Numbered from the stretch's first letter, positions 8,505-19,430 are shown. The stretch: DNA of 25,342 nt from Agrocybe praecox (GCA_964017145.1 CAXHKQ010000340.1:1-25342); one strand, 5' to 3'. Numbers and translations: made by a program. Notes: generated by a model not told the origin, from the letters alone.

Positions 8505-9262
8505 GCGAGCGGCGCGCTGACAGGAAAATCGATTCAAGGTAAAATGCGTGTGTACTATTTATACACTCGTGTGTCGTGTGGTTGGTACTCTGTTTACTAT
8601 TCATTTTACACTCCTTGCACAACCCACACGATGTTGTGCGACGTGTGTATGTATGTATGTCGCATGCATATGTGCGTGTCAGTGGTGTAAATCGATACTC
8701 GTGAGCACCTGAGCTGTAATTCAGCGCCAGCGCCGCCGCCGCACGCGTAATATAATGCGTATGTTTAGCGCTAAATATGATTGGAAACAATATAAGAAAG
8801 TGGTCGACAACATCAAGTAGCTGGACGTATGTTGCTGCGGTATGTGTAATGTGCGTGCATCGCTTCGCTCCATTAGGTTAACATATTTTATTTACCTTAA
8901 ACATGGAGGGGGCCCGTCGTCGACACGGCGCACGACGCACGCGCAATGGCACTATTAAGTCGGCGGAAATTATAGATTTGAATTCTTCGCTGCGATGCTT
9001 ACCGTTGGCCACTGCGCATATCTGTGTAATTATGCTGCACAGCACCAGGCCGGCGAATCGCTCGATTCTCGCTACGAGCGTCGCACACACGCACTCACAA
9101 AATCGCCTAAAAGCCTTTACGCAATGGCGTCTGGCTGGGTTGGTGGTGAGCACGTTATCATTATTATTGAATGTCTGTGTGTGTATGATGTTGGTCAGGC
9201 GCACTTTCTGTGTTTGCGACTGAAGCACACATATACAGGGTAGTCGAATCATAAATGACTCT

Positions 9263-9418
9263 TTCGATCACAGATATTTTGAATTAATGCTATTTATTCA
9301 GAACTTTCCGAAAGTCCATACACACAATTTTTCCTTCGATTTCGATCACAGATATTTTAAATTAAGACCGTTTATTCAGAGATTTCCGACTGTCCATACT
9401 CACAATTACTACGAAATA
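9263..9418 (+). repeat. 78-bp direct tandem duplication
   Basis: Two units, 9263-9340 and 9341-9418, both begin TTCGATCACAGATATTTT and share TTTATTCAGA and GTCCATACACACAATT (second copy ACTCACAATT). Both copies read the same way in one + strand frame (9287-9520, repeated FIQxFPxVHTHN), but I regard this as a consequence of a period divisible by three. Confidence 0.85.
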
Positions 9419-9816
9419 TCGATGATTGAAAGGACGGTCGGTGTTCATTCATTCAAGGAAATCATAAGTGTGCCTTTTAGAAAACGTTATTTATCCCATG
9501 TATTCATTGTTCTTCAATAGATGTTCGTGTTTTGAAAAATCGAAATTATTTTTCGACAATTTCGAACATTTTTATGAAGTTGGACAAAAATCAACACCTA
9601 TCACGACTTTCTTCGAGCGAAATTGATAAAAATAATAACGATATAGAAAATGGTGTGTCTACTGCAAAAAACACAACAATATCGCTCACAAAATATCGAA
9701 CGTTTATCATAATGAATTTATATTAAAAAGAAATGTGCATTAAAACATTCGATGAATTTAACTGCACCTTAAACGTATAAACATACCCCATATTGTTGTA
9801 TGATTTGTTTTGTCAT

Positions 9817-9889
9817 TCATAACACGGTTTTATAGAACATGGTTTCCTCAGAGTGTAATTACCGTGCTATAGAGGTTTAGGTTTATACA
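9817..9889 (-). mobile_element. Terminal fragment of the 13894 repeat family
   Basis: Read on the - strand this stretch runs AAACCTCTATAGCACGG, then GAGGAAACCATGTT, then AAAACCGTGTTATG. It matches the + strand start of the 13894-14400 element (AAACCTCATACACGACGG, then AAGGAAACCGTGTT, then AAAACCGTGTTCTT) in order and spacing. It lies inside the TA-flanked segment 9236-9909, so either the two are nested or this is the true right end of that element's family. Confidence 0.6.
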
Positions 9890-9911
9890 TAAAATATTTT
9901 GGTACCCTGTA

Positions 9912-11640
9912 CATACATGATGATACCAATAAACCGTGTAATACTCTGTGTGTGTCAGTGGTGCCAATGATGCGACCATCGCACGCACGCACGCAAAAAG
10001 GCTGGACGCGAATGATAATTATAAGGCCGTCGGCAAACGGCCCGTCGCACATCTCCCGACCCGATCAAGTGAGAAGCTTTCTCCGCATCGACGTCGAGCC
10101 CGACGCTGCTCACCGGGCGACGCTAATGTGCTATTTCGCGATCGCGCCCAACAATTACAAACAATAAATTATGTTTTTCTCGCCGCCGTCGCTGACGAGA
10201 CCTGCTGGCAATCGCGGCGGTGTGTTTCGCACATCTCACCGACGGCCGACGGCGATTATGCGTGTTATCAAATCACAGAGACACACGCACATCGCGAACG
10301 CGCGAACGCACATCTTAATCTGCGGGCACGCACGTGCATTCTTCGACGAATGCGCGGCTTCGTTCGATGTGAATGAACATGAACAACTCCAACTGAGAGT
10401 GTGACATATTTTTGTTTACTATGCGTTGTGTGTGTGAGTGTGTGTAGCCGCATATGCATATGCAAATACTCTGGCATACAAAAGAGGAGGGTAGCGTGTG
10501 TACAATGTGGTAATTATAGAGCATTGAACATGTGTAGAGGAGAGAGGTCTGAGTTGGCACGATTTTGTTCCACATGAATAGAACTAATTTTTCCATGTTG
10601 GATAAATATGCTAGAATACAATAATGTTAGAACCTAATTTTTGTTGCGATTCCAATCAAACCAAAATTGTGTGCCCGACGTCGACAACTCTCCGCTACAA
10701 TATGCAATGTACTAAACACATGTGCACACACACAAAACACACGCTTCGGTGCGCGGCTTCTGTGCGCGCAAAATTGTTTGCACATCCACAACGACGACGA
10801 CGACGTTGGTCGTCGGAAATATGCATGCGCTTTGTGGTTCGAGTGTGTGTGTTTTTCTACTGTGTGTTGCCAAAAATGTTCGTGTACCGTGTTCGTGTGT
10901 TTATTTGTGTCTTCCACGTTGTGTGATGTTGTGGACAAGTGTTCGTGCGTTTGGGTGTGCATATTTCGGTGAGCGATGTGTGTGTGGGTTCGGCGAGATG
11001 TTACGAAGCGGCGTAAAGTGAATTCGGCGATTTACGAGCAAACAGGTATGCAATATCGCGATAATACACTGTTGAATGGTCGCTCTCATGTGTATGTATA
11101 TTCACGCTCTATGTTGCGATGATCGCATCGCCACGCGACCGGGCCATGTTCGTTTCGGCCGATGATCGATATTGAATACATTTTAATCGGTTTTCACGTA
11201 ACATACACACACACTCTACACTCGAATGTTTGTTGATCGCTCGCCGTGCGCGCGCGCGTTCGAGTTTCATTGACGAATGAGTGCGGACGTCTCTCGATCC
11301 GTATATGGAATACACCTCGCTTATACGCGCGATCGAACGATGATAAATGCCTCGGGTGTATGTATATATGCTAAGGAGATTACGGGAATGCATTTTCTGT
11401 ATTTTTTTGCGCGATCGAAGACTACTATTTTCGCGCACACCGGCGACGGTCAACAAGACGAAAAAAACACATACACACTTCGGAGCGTCGATGCTGCGCG
11501 CTGATGTCGGTGATGTCGGTGCCGATGCCGAAGCCTTGAGAGTTATGTGCGCAAATTTAAGCGTATGCAAATCAATCGGATCGATTGAGCGAGCGCGAGT
11601 GAGCGAGTGGGGACAGACTTGTTCGAATATTTATATATTT
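9912..11640. other. CA/GT-rich intronic block, no certain gene
   Basis: Simple-repeat-rich DNA with overlapping short frames on both strands. A possible leader-exon end (CAG|GTATGC, donor at 11046) is noted in the findings. Two octamer motifs (10460-10467 and 11565-11572) lie here. Confidence 0.45.
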
Positions 11641-11987
11641 CTTTAGTATTTATAGTGAACTGGGATACTTCGCTCATGCTACTGTTTATAATTCTCAATA
11701 TTTTCAATACTTGAAACAAATTTTAACACGTTACGTTACGCGCCAGTCCCATTTGTTCATGTTTCATTGAATTCGTGAGCAGTTAATTGTTAGAAAGTGA
11801 ATACAAAAAGCACAAGACATTGATTGTGGGAACTGAAGCAGTAGCCTTGACAGAATGTATGAACAATTTGATTTTATTATTGATTTAAAACAATCAACAA
11901 TATTTATATGTAAACATACATTCCCTCGACCGCTCTTTCATATTGAAGCTAACAAACTTGAACGGGCATTAGTGGTGTAGATGAAAT
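11641..11987. other. AT-rich island, nothing recognised
   Basis: AT-rich DNA next to the SINE insertion. I found no inverted or direct repeat pair and no frame of interest. Confidence 0.45.
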
Positions 11988-12278
11988 TTGTTTAGCTTGC
12001 TTGCTTGCTTATCGCACTACATCCCGCGACGGGTCTTGGCCTCCCTTATATACTCCTTTGTATATGAAGAGTAGCAGGGCTTCATAACCGATTCGGGTTT
12101 TCCAGAGACCATGTGGTTAGCACAGCGCTCCAAAGAGCAACCCTAGGCAACATTTAACATCCTTCCTTGGATCATCGTTAGAAGAAAAAACCCGCACCCA
12201 TACCGGGATTCAAACCCAGGACCTTCCGATCGTGAGGCAGGCACTCTACCCCTACGCCACTCAGACGACTTGTTTAGC
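11988..12278 (-). mobile_element. Complete tRNA-derived SINE with 9-bp target duplication
   Basis: The element is 11997-12269 (273 bp) on the - strand, flanked by TTGTTTAGC at 11988-11996 and 12270-12278. Its 5' head carries an A box (TGGCGTAGGGG, 12259-12249) and a near-perfect B box (GGTTTGAATCC, 12216-12206), the internal RNA polymerase III promoter of a tRNA. The body follows, and the 3' end is a GCAA tetranucleotide repeat and not poly(A). A tail of this kind suggests that mobilisation depends on a LINE partner recognising short tandem repeats (inference). Two diverged relatives sit at 1277-1563. Confidence 0.88.
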
Positions 12279-12279
12279 A

Positions 12280-13490
12280 TGTACGAATAATTTCGAACTA
12301 AATACTTTCCATGAGTATATCAATATTCATATTTCCAATGGCATATTTTGCCTGGATTTCATAATCCGAATACAAAAAATGCAAATCGAAGACCATTCTA
12401 CCACAGTCTGTCAGTCATGTTTGGTGGTGGCGCGGACAAACGCGATCGATGAAGAGCGCTCTCCGCGGGCCGGTGTCGGTATATTATAAAATCAGACGTC
12501 ACACAGTCACCGGCCACAGCGCAACTATTCGCGGTGTGAGTAATGTGTGGGTTTCTGTCAATAAATCAAGAAAGCTTGAGCAATTATGCAAATGTCCGCG
12601 CGCGCATAGGATGATGGCACACGGTTTCAGTCAGTGTGTGTGTGTGTGACAATGTTGCAGCCGCAGCAACATCATCGCAGTCCGATCGGACCGGCCGCGC
12701 TGAAACATGCAATTATTTCAATCCAATTACACACATCGCCAAACGTTTACAGCGAATTGAACGCACGCACTTACCACACATTTGCACACACATTTGCATA
12801 AGGCAACCAGTTGTCGTGCTTGATTGCCAAAGAATTGGTCATTTGACCGGCGCATAACATATGCTTTTATATGCTCACCCAATTGCTGGTGGTGCGCTCG
12901 GTCCAGCCGTTTGTCGCCGACGACGAAACTCCGACACGACGATGCGGCAAGTGCGCGTAATCGGACACGACATACCACACGATATTCAGATGCGCGTGCA
13001 TCACCATTATCGCGCACACGCACATGCAAATAGCCCCGGTCGATTAGAGATGTTTATTCGCGTCGTCCCAGAGTGACCAGCATTCAGCGTGTCGCATGCG
13101 TGCGTGTGCGTGTGCGTGAGTGCGCGTTTGCATGGGCCAATTTTCCGCGAATCGAGTATGTGTTACAAAATGCACGTAATTCCCCCGCCGCTCGCTGACG
13201 AGTGGAATCAAATGGGAAATGTATACGCAGCCGCACACACACAAGTGCGATATTAAATACACATATGCGGCGAATATACCACATTTATTCGTGTTGAAGA
13301 CCCGTCTTCGTGGTCGTTCGGTTGCAAAGGCAAGCAACATTTGACACACATTCGACCCGCCGAAGACGACGACGACGACGACGAGGCAACTTCTCCGCCG
13401 GCCCGGCTCAACACCGCTGATGTGCTCGAACATCGCGCAATGCGCATCGTGTCACACACACACACTCGGGCATAAAGAGTTGTGTGCTTT
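12280..13490. other. CA/CG-rich intronic block, no certain gene
   Basis: Contains three octamer motifs (12586, 12792 reverse and 13024), a CGA run at 13366-13383 and a TATAAAA at 12485 with a GTGAGT donor 50 bp downstream (see findings). The 129-codon - strand frame at 13044-13433 is driven by CGA and CA repeats and is not called. Confidence 0.45.
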
Positions 13491-13893
13491 TGGCGTGCAT
13501 CTCGATTTATTATTTAATCTCGAATTTCAAATTTGTAAATCCTCCGAACATATCTTATGCTTGTTAAAGATATGTTTCATAAAATTCGTCAAAGAGCAAA
13601 GAAAATATGTATCAAAAACTGCCAATTTTGATAATAAAAATGTTAAAACGATTGAGCACGACTATCCATTTTCATTACTTGTTTTCATTCCACATAACTT
13701 TGATTCAAGAAGAAGAGCAAAGCAAAGATGTATCAAAAACGCATGATTCAAAAATCATTCATAACGGGGAAAAATCAATATTTAATTAATAATGATAGCA
13801 CTACGTAACAAAATCGAGGTCATGTCAACACAATTTAGGTAGAAGACTGGGAAAATCGGTTGTTACGTAGTGTAGTCAATTCAAATACTTATA
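13491..13893. other. AT-rich island with a CACTACGTAACA hairpin
   Basis: AT-rich DNA with one clear structure: CACTACGTAACA at 13799-13810 and its exact complement TGTTACGTAGTG at 13861-13872, separated by 50 bp. The similarity extends inward through AAATCG/CGATTT with a small offset. The 108-codon + strand frame at 13420-13746 crosses from CA-rich into AT-rich DNA and has no recognisable features. Confidence 0.5.
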
Positions 13894-14400
13894 CACCAAA
13901 ACCTCATACACGACGGTAGATACGTTCCTAAGGAAACCGTGTTTTAGCAAAACCGTGTTCTTAAAGACAAGGATCCCATACAAAAACATGGGATACTTTC
14001 TGAGCTGAAAAGGCTTACCCCAATAATATCAAATGCCAAAATACTATTCTAGTTTTGATAAATAATTCATTAGAATAATTTTTCAATGATATAAAAGCGT
14101 TATTATTGTGTTATTTTTCAATGAACACTCTAATTGCATCGATTTATTCGTCATTATTATTTGTATCCATTTCCATCGGCACGAAGATATCACGATTCTC
14201 AATACAATATTATGTTAGCATCATCAAGAGAAGCTCGAAAAAAATTCAAAAAATTCGAAAACATAGTTTTGAGTTTTTGTCATGAAAATCGGAGACAAAA
14301 CTTGAAAAGTCGGTGTGAATACCGTGTCCTAAAAGTTGTTGGTTTCGGGAGACTTTTCAGATCGTGTTCTGAAAAAACCGTGTTACATGAGGTTTGGTTG
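13894..14400 (+). mobile_element. Putative TA-flanked MITE, 507 bp
   Basis: The ends CACCAAAACCTCAT (13894-13907) and ATGAGGTTTGGTTG (14387-14400) are inverted copies matching at 12 of 14 positions, with a TA outside each (13892-13893 and 14401-14402). Subterminal CCGTGTT motifs repeat near both ends (13938 and 13953 on the left; 14379 on the right). A diverged relative of the left end lies inverted at 9817-9889, so this is a repeated family. No transposase is visible. The TA target suggests mobilisation by a Tc1/mariner-type enzyme in trans (inference). Confidence 0.6.
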
Positions 14401-14402
14401 TA

Positions 14403-16790
14403 AACTTTATGCATTCTTATTACTTGATTCCATTTCATTTAACTTTGATGCAAGAAGTACTATAGCGATGAAAAAAATACTCAATAGACTAGATGTTTTT
14501 TTCTGACTAGAAGAAAATCGCTTTCATATTATGTTGATATGAATATGAAGCGAGGATTTTCGAAGAGCATCGACATTATCCGAAAAAGAAAATATCGCAC
14601 CAATATTTTTCACATTTTCAACAACCCCGACTGGCTCACACAGAGCGACAACACACACTCGCGAGGCCCAGACGTCGCGCAGACGAGGTGAACACATTAC
14701 ACATCGCATCGTCGCTCGCACACACACGCACGCCAACCGCCAACATCGCGCGAACATGCTCTGCTCGTGCTCGTGTGATTCGGCTTGTTTTACAGATACC
14801 GCATGTACTAAGTAAGCGCGCACAGCGTCCGCGACTGGGACAGTGTGTGTGTATGAGTGTGTGATTCCATACGCCGACAAGCGGACACGAAGATAGTGTG
14901 CATATTCGTGCGCATATTCGTGTGTGTGTAGTCTCGGATCGAATTTTGTTGTCCATTTATTATAAGATTATTATGCCAACATCTTTGCGGCATATGAGTG
15001 TGTGTCTGTGTGTCTGTGCTTGTATGTGTAAAAGTAAATGTATGGCTAAAGTGACATGAGAGCGCTCACATAAAATCACAAACACATGCGCCGTCGCAGC
15101 ACACAACAACGCACACACACACAAAGACGATCGCAATGAAAGATTGATACTCTGCCGAATAAACCAGCTGAATAGTGTCTGCTTGAGTCTGTGTGTGTGT
15201 GTGTGCGTCTGTTTGAATTTGCATATTATTTGAGACGCCCCGCGCGACCGGCCGAAAAACCACTTTCGGTTTTTAACACACACTCGTATACCTCGAAACA
15301 TCACTATTCTGCCGGTTTTACTTGCTAGCGTGTGTGGTGCGGCCGTTGGTGTGGGTTTATTGCATGCGCACACCTTGCCAGAGTGTCATAATTATTCGTT
15401 GAATCTTTTGTGTGTGTGCGCGAATCGCGACGTATTGTATACTCGATGAGAAGTGCGATAGATGCTGAAGTATATTACCGAAATGGCTGTGCGATTTTAT
15501 CGACAATAAAACCAAGATATGTGGCACTCGTGAATGCCGAAAAGTGCATCTCAAATCGCTTGGAACTTACTTCGATTTCGTGTTGAATGACAAAACATCA
15601 ACAAAACATCAGATTGTTGCATGGCCGTTAAACTGCAGAAACTCCGCATTTACGAGCAACGAACGCTCTTTCATGGTCAGAAGTCACACACCAGCAACAT
15701 AAAATAGCAAAAAACGTTCAGCAGCACCAGCAACAACCCATCCATCTGGATATTCGTATAAAAATAATACGTTATGCAAATCAGCTGCACCAGTTTCTAG
15801 TTTCAGTGATTTCTTGTTTTGGCGTTCGTGCGTCACGACGACGAATAGGCCTCTGGACCAAGCTCGGATGAAACTCAAGACGGACGGTTGTTTGGTTTGG
15901 TGTGCGAATTTTGTATACATGCGTGCTCTGACGCAAGTGTGCCGCGCGATCTGCGCGAATTGTTCACGTGATCACAAAATGTTGGCTAGACAAATGTGTA
16001 GAAAACATATTTAGGTATAGTGGTTTTCGGATGGCGTTGACAGTGATTAATCGGACCGCGACGAAGGAAGGAAGCATTGTCGCCATATTTGTGTAGGTCA
16101 CGCACAACGTTTTTTTTTTTCTGTATGAGTCTATGCTTTTCTGCCTATGATTAACGGCCGCACAAAGATCAGCGTGCATTCAATTAGCATTCGCGCGGTC
16201 GATTTCTCCGATCTGATTGGCAGCCACCAAGTTGACCTATGGGCGGCATCGTATGGGCAGTGACGTGCAAAACGGCCTTACTAAAGATTTTATTGAGGTA
16301 GGTTACACACTCACACGCACACAGTGGATTATATGCGCTGCTGATGGCGCACCTGACAAATCGGTACAAATGCGTGCGTAATCGGCACAGCGACCGGCTC
16401 CGGCTATACGTTTCACTTTCAATCCAAATGGTCGTTCATGTGTTGCGTGCGCGCGCGCTCCGCTTGAAACCGGACACTTTTTGCACGGATTCCGTTTCCA
16501 CGGCAGTGCCGAGATTTGAATCGTTAATGCGCGCGCATTCTGCCCGCTGCACGCACACACACACACGCAGAGATTTGTATATTTATTTAACAGGTTTTTA
16601 TTTCGTTGTTATATGTGCCACTTGTACGTCTTTGCTGATATATGCACACACACACAAGCGCACGCATGACGTAACCGTATCAACCGACGCGCGGACCGCT
16701 GATGGGAACCGCTTGTCGCTTGGTCGCCGGGCGAGATGTCCTAATGAAAACGACACGCACTTCTAGAGTAGAAGAGCGTCTCACGAGCGC
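14403..16790. other. CA/GT-rich intronic block, no certain gene
   Basis: Dominated by GT/CA runs (for example 15189-15205) with two octamer motifs (15217 reverse and 15774). TATAAAA at 15757-15763 is followed 26 bp later by TCAGCT, a weak TATA-initiator pair. Frames such as 14960-15373 (- strand, 137 codons) and 16344-16766 (+ strand, 140 codons) have translations dominated by His/Thr/Cys/Val from the repeats and are not called. Confidence 0.45.
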
Positions 16791-17067
16791 TGAAGTTTGT
16801 CATGAGAAAATATCGTGAAGGTTGATTTCAGATTCTAATATGGTGATTTTCATGATTTGATTTCCATATTGAATATATGTTTATGAAGAAGAATAATTCG
16901 ATTTAAAACACCGTAAAAATAAATTCCTCCGAAGGGGCACCTTCATCAATAAATCCAATACACACATTATAATACTAATACATTATACATAATACAGTTT
17001 TACAGTAATACAGTTACAGTTACGTCATTACTCTCAGGACAAATTCAAATATTTGTTTTGATTGTTA
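16791..17067. other. AT-rich island left of the 982-bp element
   Basis: AT-rich DNA that includes four copies of TACAGT within 16993-17020, a short imprecise array. No other structure recognised. Confidence 0.45.
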
Positions 17068-17069
17068 TA

Positions 17070-18051
17070 AGGAGTGCGGCAGAAAAAAACGCATAACTTT
17101 TTTATTCTATAACTTATGAACCTGTGCAGCAATCTTCAAAAATGAAACGGAATATAAAAGATAATTCTTTTAAGATTTGTTTGTTCTATAGACAGAACCA
17201 AAACCTTCCATTTTGACAGAGGTATCAAGCCTTTCGGAATACCCTCCATTTTTCGTTTTTTTTAAGTATCTGAAACCTCCATCGAAGCTGTAATCCATTG
17301 CTTTTCCAAATCTTTGATGTTTTGGCATCAGGAACTTGTTACCTTCAATTGTCTTTTTACTAGAGCTCAATACCTTCCAATTGTCCGGAGTTATGGACAA
17401 TTCGGAGGGTGTGCTTCCGTGGGTACAAATGTCATCTTATCACCATTATACCAATTCATCGTAAAAGACTTATGATGACACGACGCAAAATCAGGCCAGA
17501 CTAACTAGACACCATAAGCTTTCAGCTACTAGACGCTTCTTCACATCTATGTTCAGTGTTTAATACTCTTCATAGCACCTTAGGCCTGATGCTGATTTTT
17601 GTTGCGCATTGTACTCTCATCGCAAACCCATTTTAACTACATAACTGCGATTCGACAACCTCGGATTTTTCTTAACGAGAGCTTTCACTTTCTTTGCCTT
17701 TCCTGGCCTTCCGATAATACTTTTTCATCCAGAATTTTTTTTTATTTGAAGATAGAAAGTGATTTTATTCGACCCGATAATTTTCGAGACAATTTATTGA
17801 TAAACTTCTGATTTATTGACAAGAATCGGTAGACTCCACTGCGGATTATCAATAAATTATTTGATGACGAATGCAAGGGTTTCAAATATTCATGCCATTG
17901 TGATACTGTAATATATTTCAAAAGGAAATGATTACATGTTAAAAATCTTACAATTCATACTATCACCTTGACGAAAAAACAATTTTATTAATCCAAGTCG
18001 TTTTCGAGCTATAGCCGAAAAATGTTATGCGTTTTTTTCTGCCGCACTCCT
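17070..18051. mobile_element. 982-bp transposon-like element, 28-bp perfect TIRs
   Basis: The left end begins AGGAGTGCGGCAGAAAAAAA (17070) and continues through CGCATAAC to 17097. The right end is its exact reverse complement at 18024-18051. Weaker pairing continues inward (CTATAACTTATGAA against CTATAGCTCGAAAA on the complementary strand). A TA lies directly outside both ends (17068-17069 and 18052-18053). The perfect 28-bp ends imply fairly recent activity or conversion. A 76-codon - strand frame (17170-17400) is inside, but I see no DDE/D transposase motif. Most likely a non-autonomous Tc1/mariner-type element (inference). Confidence 0.8.
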
Positions 18052-18053
18052 TA

Positions 18054-19430
18054 AATAAGTTTTCACATGGTCCTTCGAGCCGGATTCCAATAGAAATCGA
18101 AGAATCAACGAAACTGTAGAACTCAATTTGCACCATATTCATTTCTTGGTGTGATTATTAATTCTTCTTCGATTATTTCCGATGTTGAGTCTTCCTACTC
18201 TACCAGTTTGTGCAACGCTTAATTACCATTACACATACGTCGCATCTGCGCGTGTGCGTGAGCGCACAAAAACGTGATAAAAATCATTCTAATTTATGCA
18301 AGAGATGCGCTCGTGTCGGCTGGCGGCGATGGTGATTTCGCGACCGTGTCGTCGTCTTGCAGGGAAGGCTATAAAATTCAACCCGGAATGCTATTCAGCA
18401 TACACACATGAACTGACTGACTGACTGAGAGTTGGTTTTGCTCACAGCTTTGGTGCAACAAGAAAAAAAAATCGCCTCAAATTTCTGCTTGCACGCTCAG
18501 CGAATCTAGTTTCGTGCGGAATTAAAAATTCGCTAGTGTGTGTGTGTTCGTATTGATGTGGCTGCTGCGCTGGTCTGCTGCTGCGTTTTATGGCTGCGAC
18601 CGTGTGCAGGGAGGCCTTGGATAGCTGCGCGCGCATGCGACGCTCAGATGACAAACTTCGCTAATAAACAGTGATTTCAATGCGTCGCCGTCGCCGGCTC
18701 TCGGTCTGTTTGGCGTATATATCAGAATTCAGAATCAAGCGCACACACACACGCGCGCGCAGAATCCCATATGAGTGTGCGTGTTACTTTGTGTGCTTGA
18801 TCGATTCGGTTGACCATGAAAATGTGTCTCTGTTACGTAAATTCAAAACGAGAATGCTTCGGTCCGAAACCATTTCCGTTCGCACAGATTCGAACGCATG
18901 TATGATACATTGGATATGGGGATTATTTTTATCGCTCTGGTGCAACGCTGCAGTAGTGCTCAATTTAATCACTAGGACCCCGATGTTTAGCTGAATAACG
19001 ATAGTCTATTCATGCGCGTTTTTTGTGACTAGATACGTATTCAGGAGCATATCGTCTTCAAAAGCTTTGCATAGCCATCATATCGCTCTCCAATCCACCA
19101 TACCTTCGACTCCGACACTCGGCGGGTTATGTAAATTTGTGGAGTGCGCACACACTTTTGTGGCTTGCAACGCGATTAAACTCTGACATGACCCGAACGA
19201 TGCGCGCGCGCGCTCACGCGCACCTGTTTGACAGCCATCAAACGATCTCACTCAATCGACCACGCTCGCTGCGATCGCTAAGCGACGGACACGGACGTCG
19301 ATTTCCACACGGCACAGTCTTATATGTTGATGGGCTTGTGAGTGCGTTTACACTCTGCGCCACGACTTGTGTTGTATTTTCATTGCACTCGCATTATTCT
19401 ATTCTTTGGGAATTTTAGTTGATTTAACAC
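18054..19430. other. Intronic block with a candidate internal promoter
   Basis: Mixed composition. It contains the TATA/initiator pair at 18370-18398, an ACTG array just after it, and a 104-codon + strand frame starting at the ATG near 18680 that begins with an Arg run encoded by CGCCG repeats. That frame has no recognisable domain and I do not call it a gene. Confidence 0.4.
18370..18400 (+). promoter_or_regulatory. TATA box plus initiator, candidate internal promoter
   Basis: TATAAAA at 18370-18376 is followed by TTCAGCA with its A at 18397, 27 bp downstream of the first T. This spacing is slightly short but within reach of TATA-directed initiation (usually about 30). No DPE lies at +28. 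It could drive an alternative transcript of the same gene. The evidence is two short motifs only. Confidence 0.3.

Larger units (their letters stand above)
6990..9233. other. CA/CG-rich intronic block, no gene
   Basis: Contains (AC)11 at 7126-7147, a CTCG array at 7180-7203, CGT runs near 7063-7076, many GT/GTGC stretches, and two perfect TGACGTCA sites described separately. Short frames (for example 8903-9223, 106 codons) show no recognisable protein features. The TTACC at about 9000 is a splice donor on the - strand by chance or otherwise; it is not supported by an acceptor. Confidence 0.5.
9236..9909. mobile_element. TA-flanked element with CAGGGTA...TACCCTG ends
   Basis: The 674-bp AT-rich segment begins CAGGGTA and ends TACCCTG, and a TA lies directly outside on each side (9234-9235 and 9910-9911). 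This is the pattern of a Tc1/mariner-type insertion or a MITE derived from one. The inverted similarity beyond the first 7 bases is weak (an AAAT...ATG pattern only). Its boundaries coincide with the switch from CA-rich to AT-rich DNA. Inside are a 78-bp tandem duplication and a terminus of a second repeat family. No transposase frame is visible, so it is non-autonomous or decayed. Confidence 0.5.

Noticed and set aside
8266..8790. 174-codon - strand open frame
   Set aside because: Repeated THTHT segments come from CA microsatellites; no conserved-looking region.
11109..11570. 153-codon - strand open frame
   Set aside because: No domain, mixed composition, and comparable frames are open on the other strand; expected occasionally in GC-rich noncoding DNA.
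16993..17020. Four TACAGT copies as a possible regulatory array
   Set aside because: Irregular spacing within AT-rich low-complexity DNA beside a transposon; probably simple-sequence drift.
17170..17400. Transposase call for the frame inside the 982-bp element
   Set aside because: No DDE/D catalytic spacing or helix-turn-helix visible; 76 codons is far too short.
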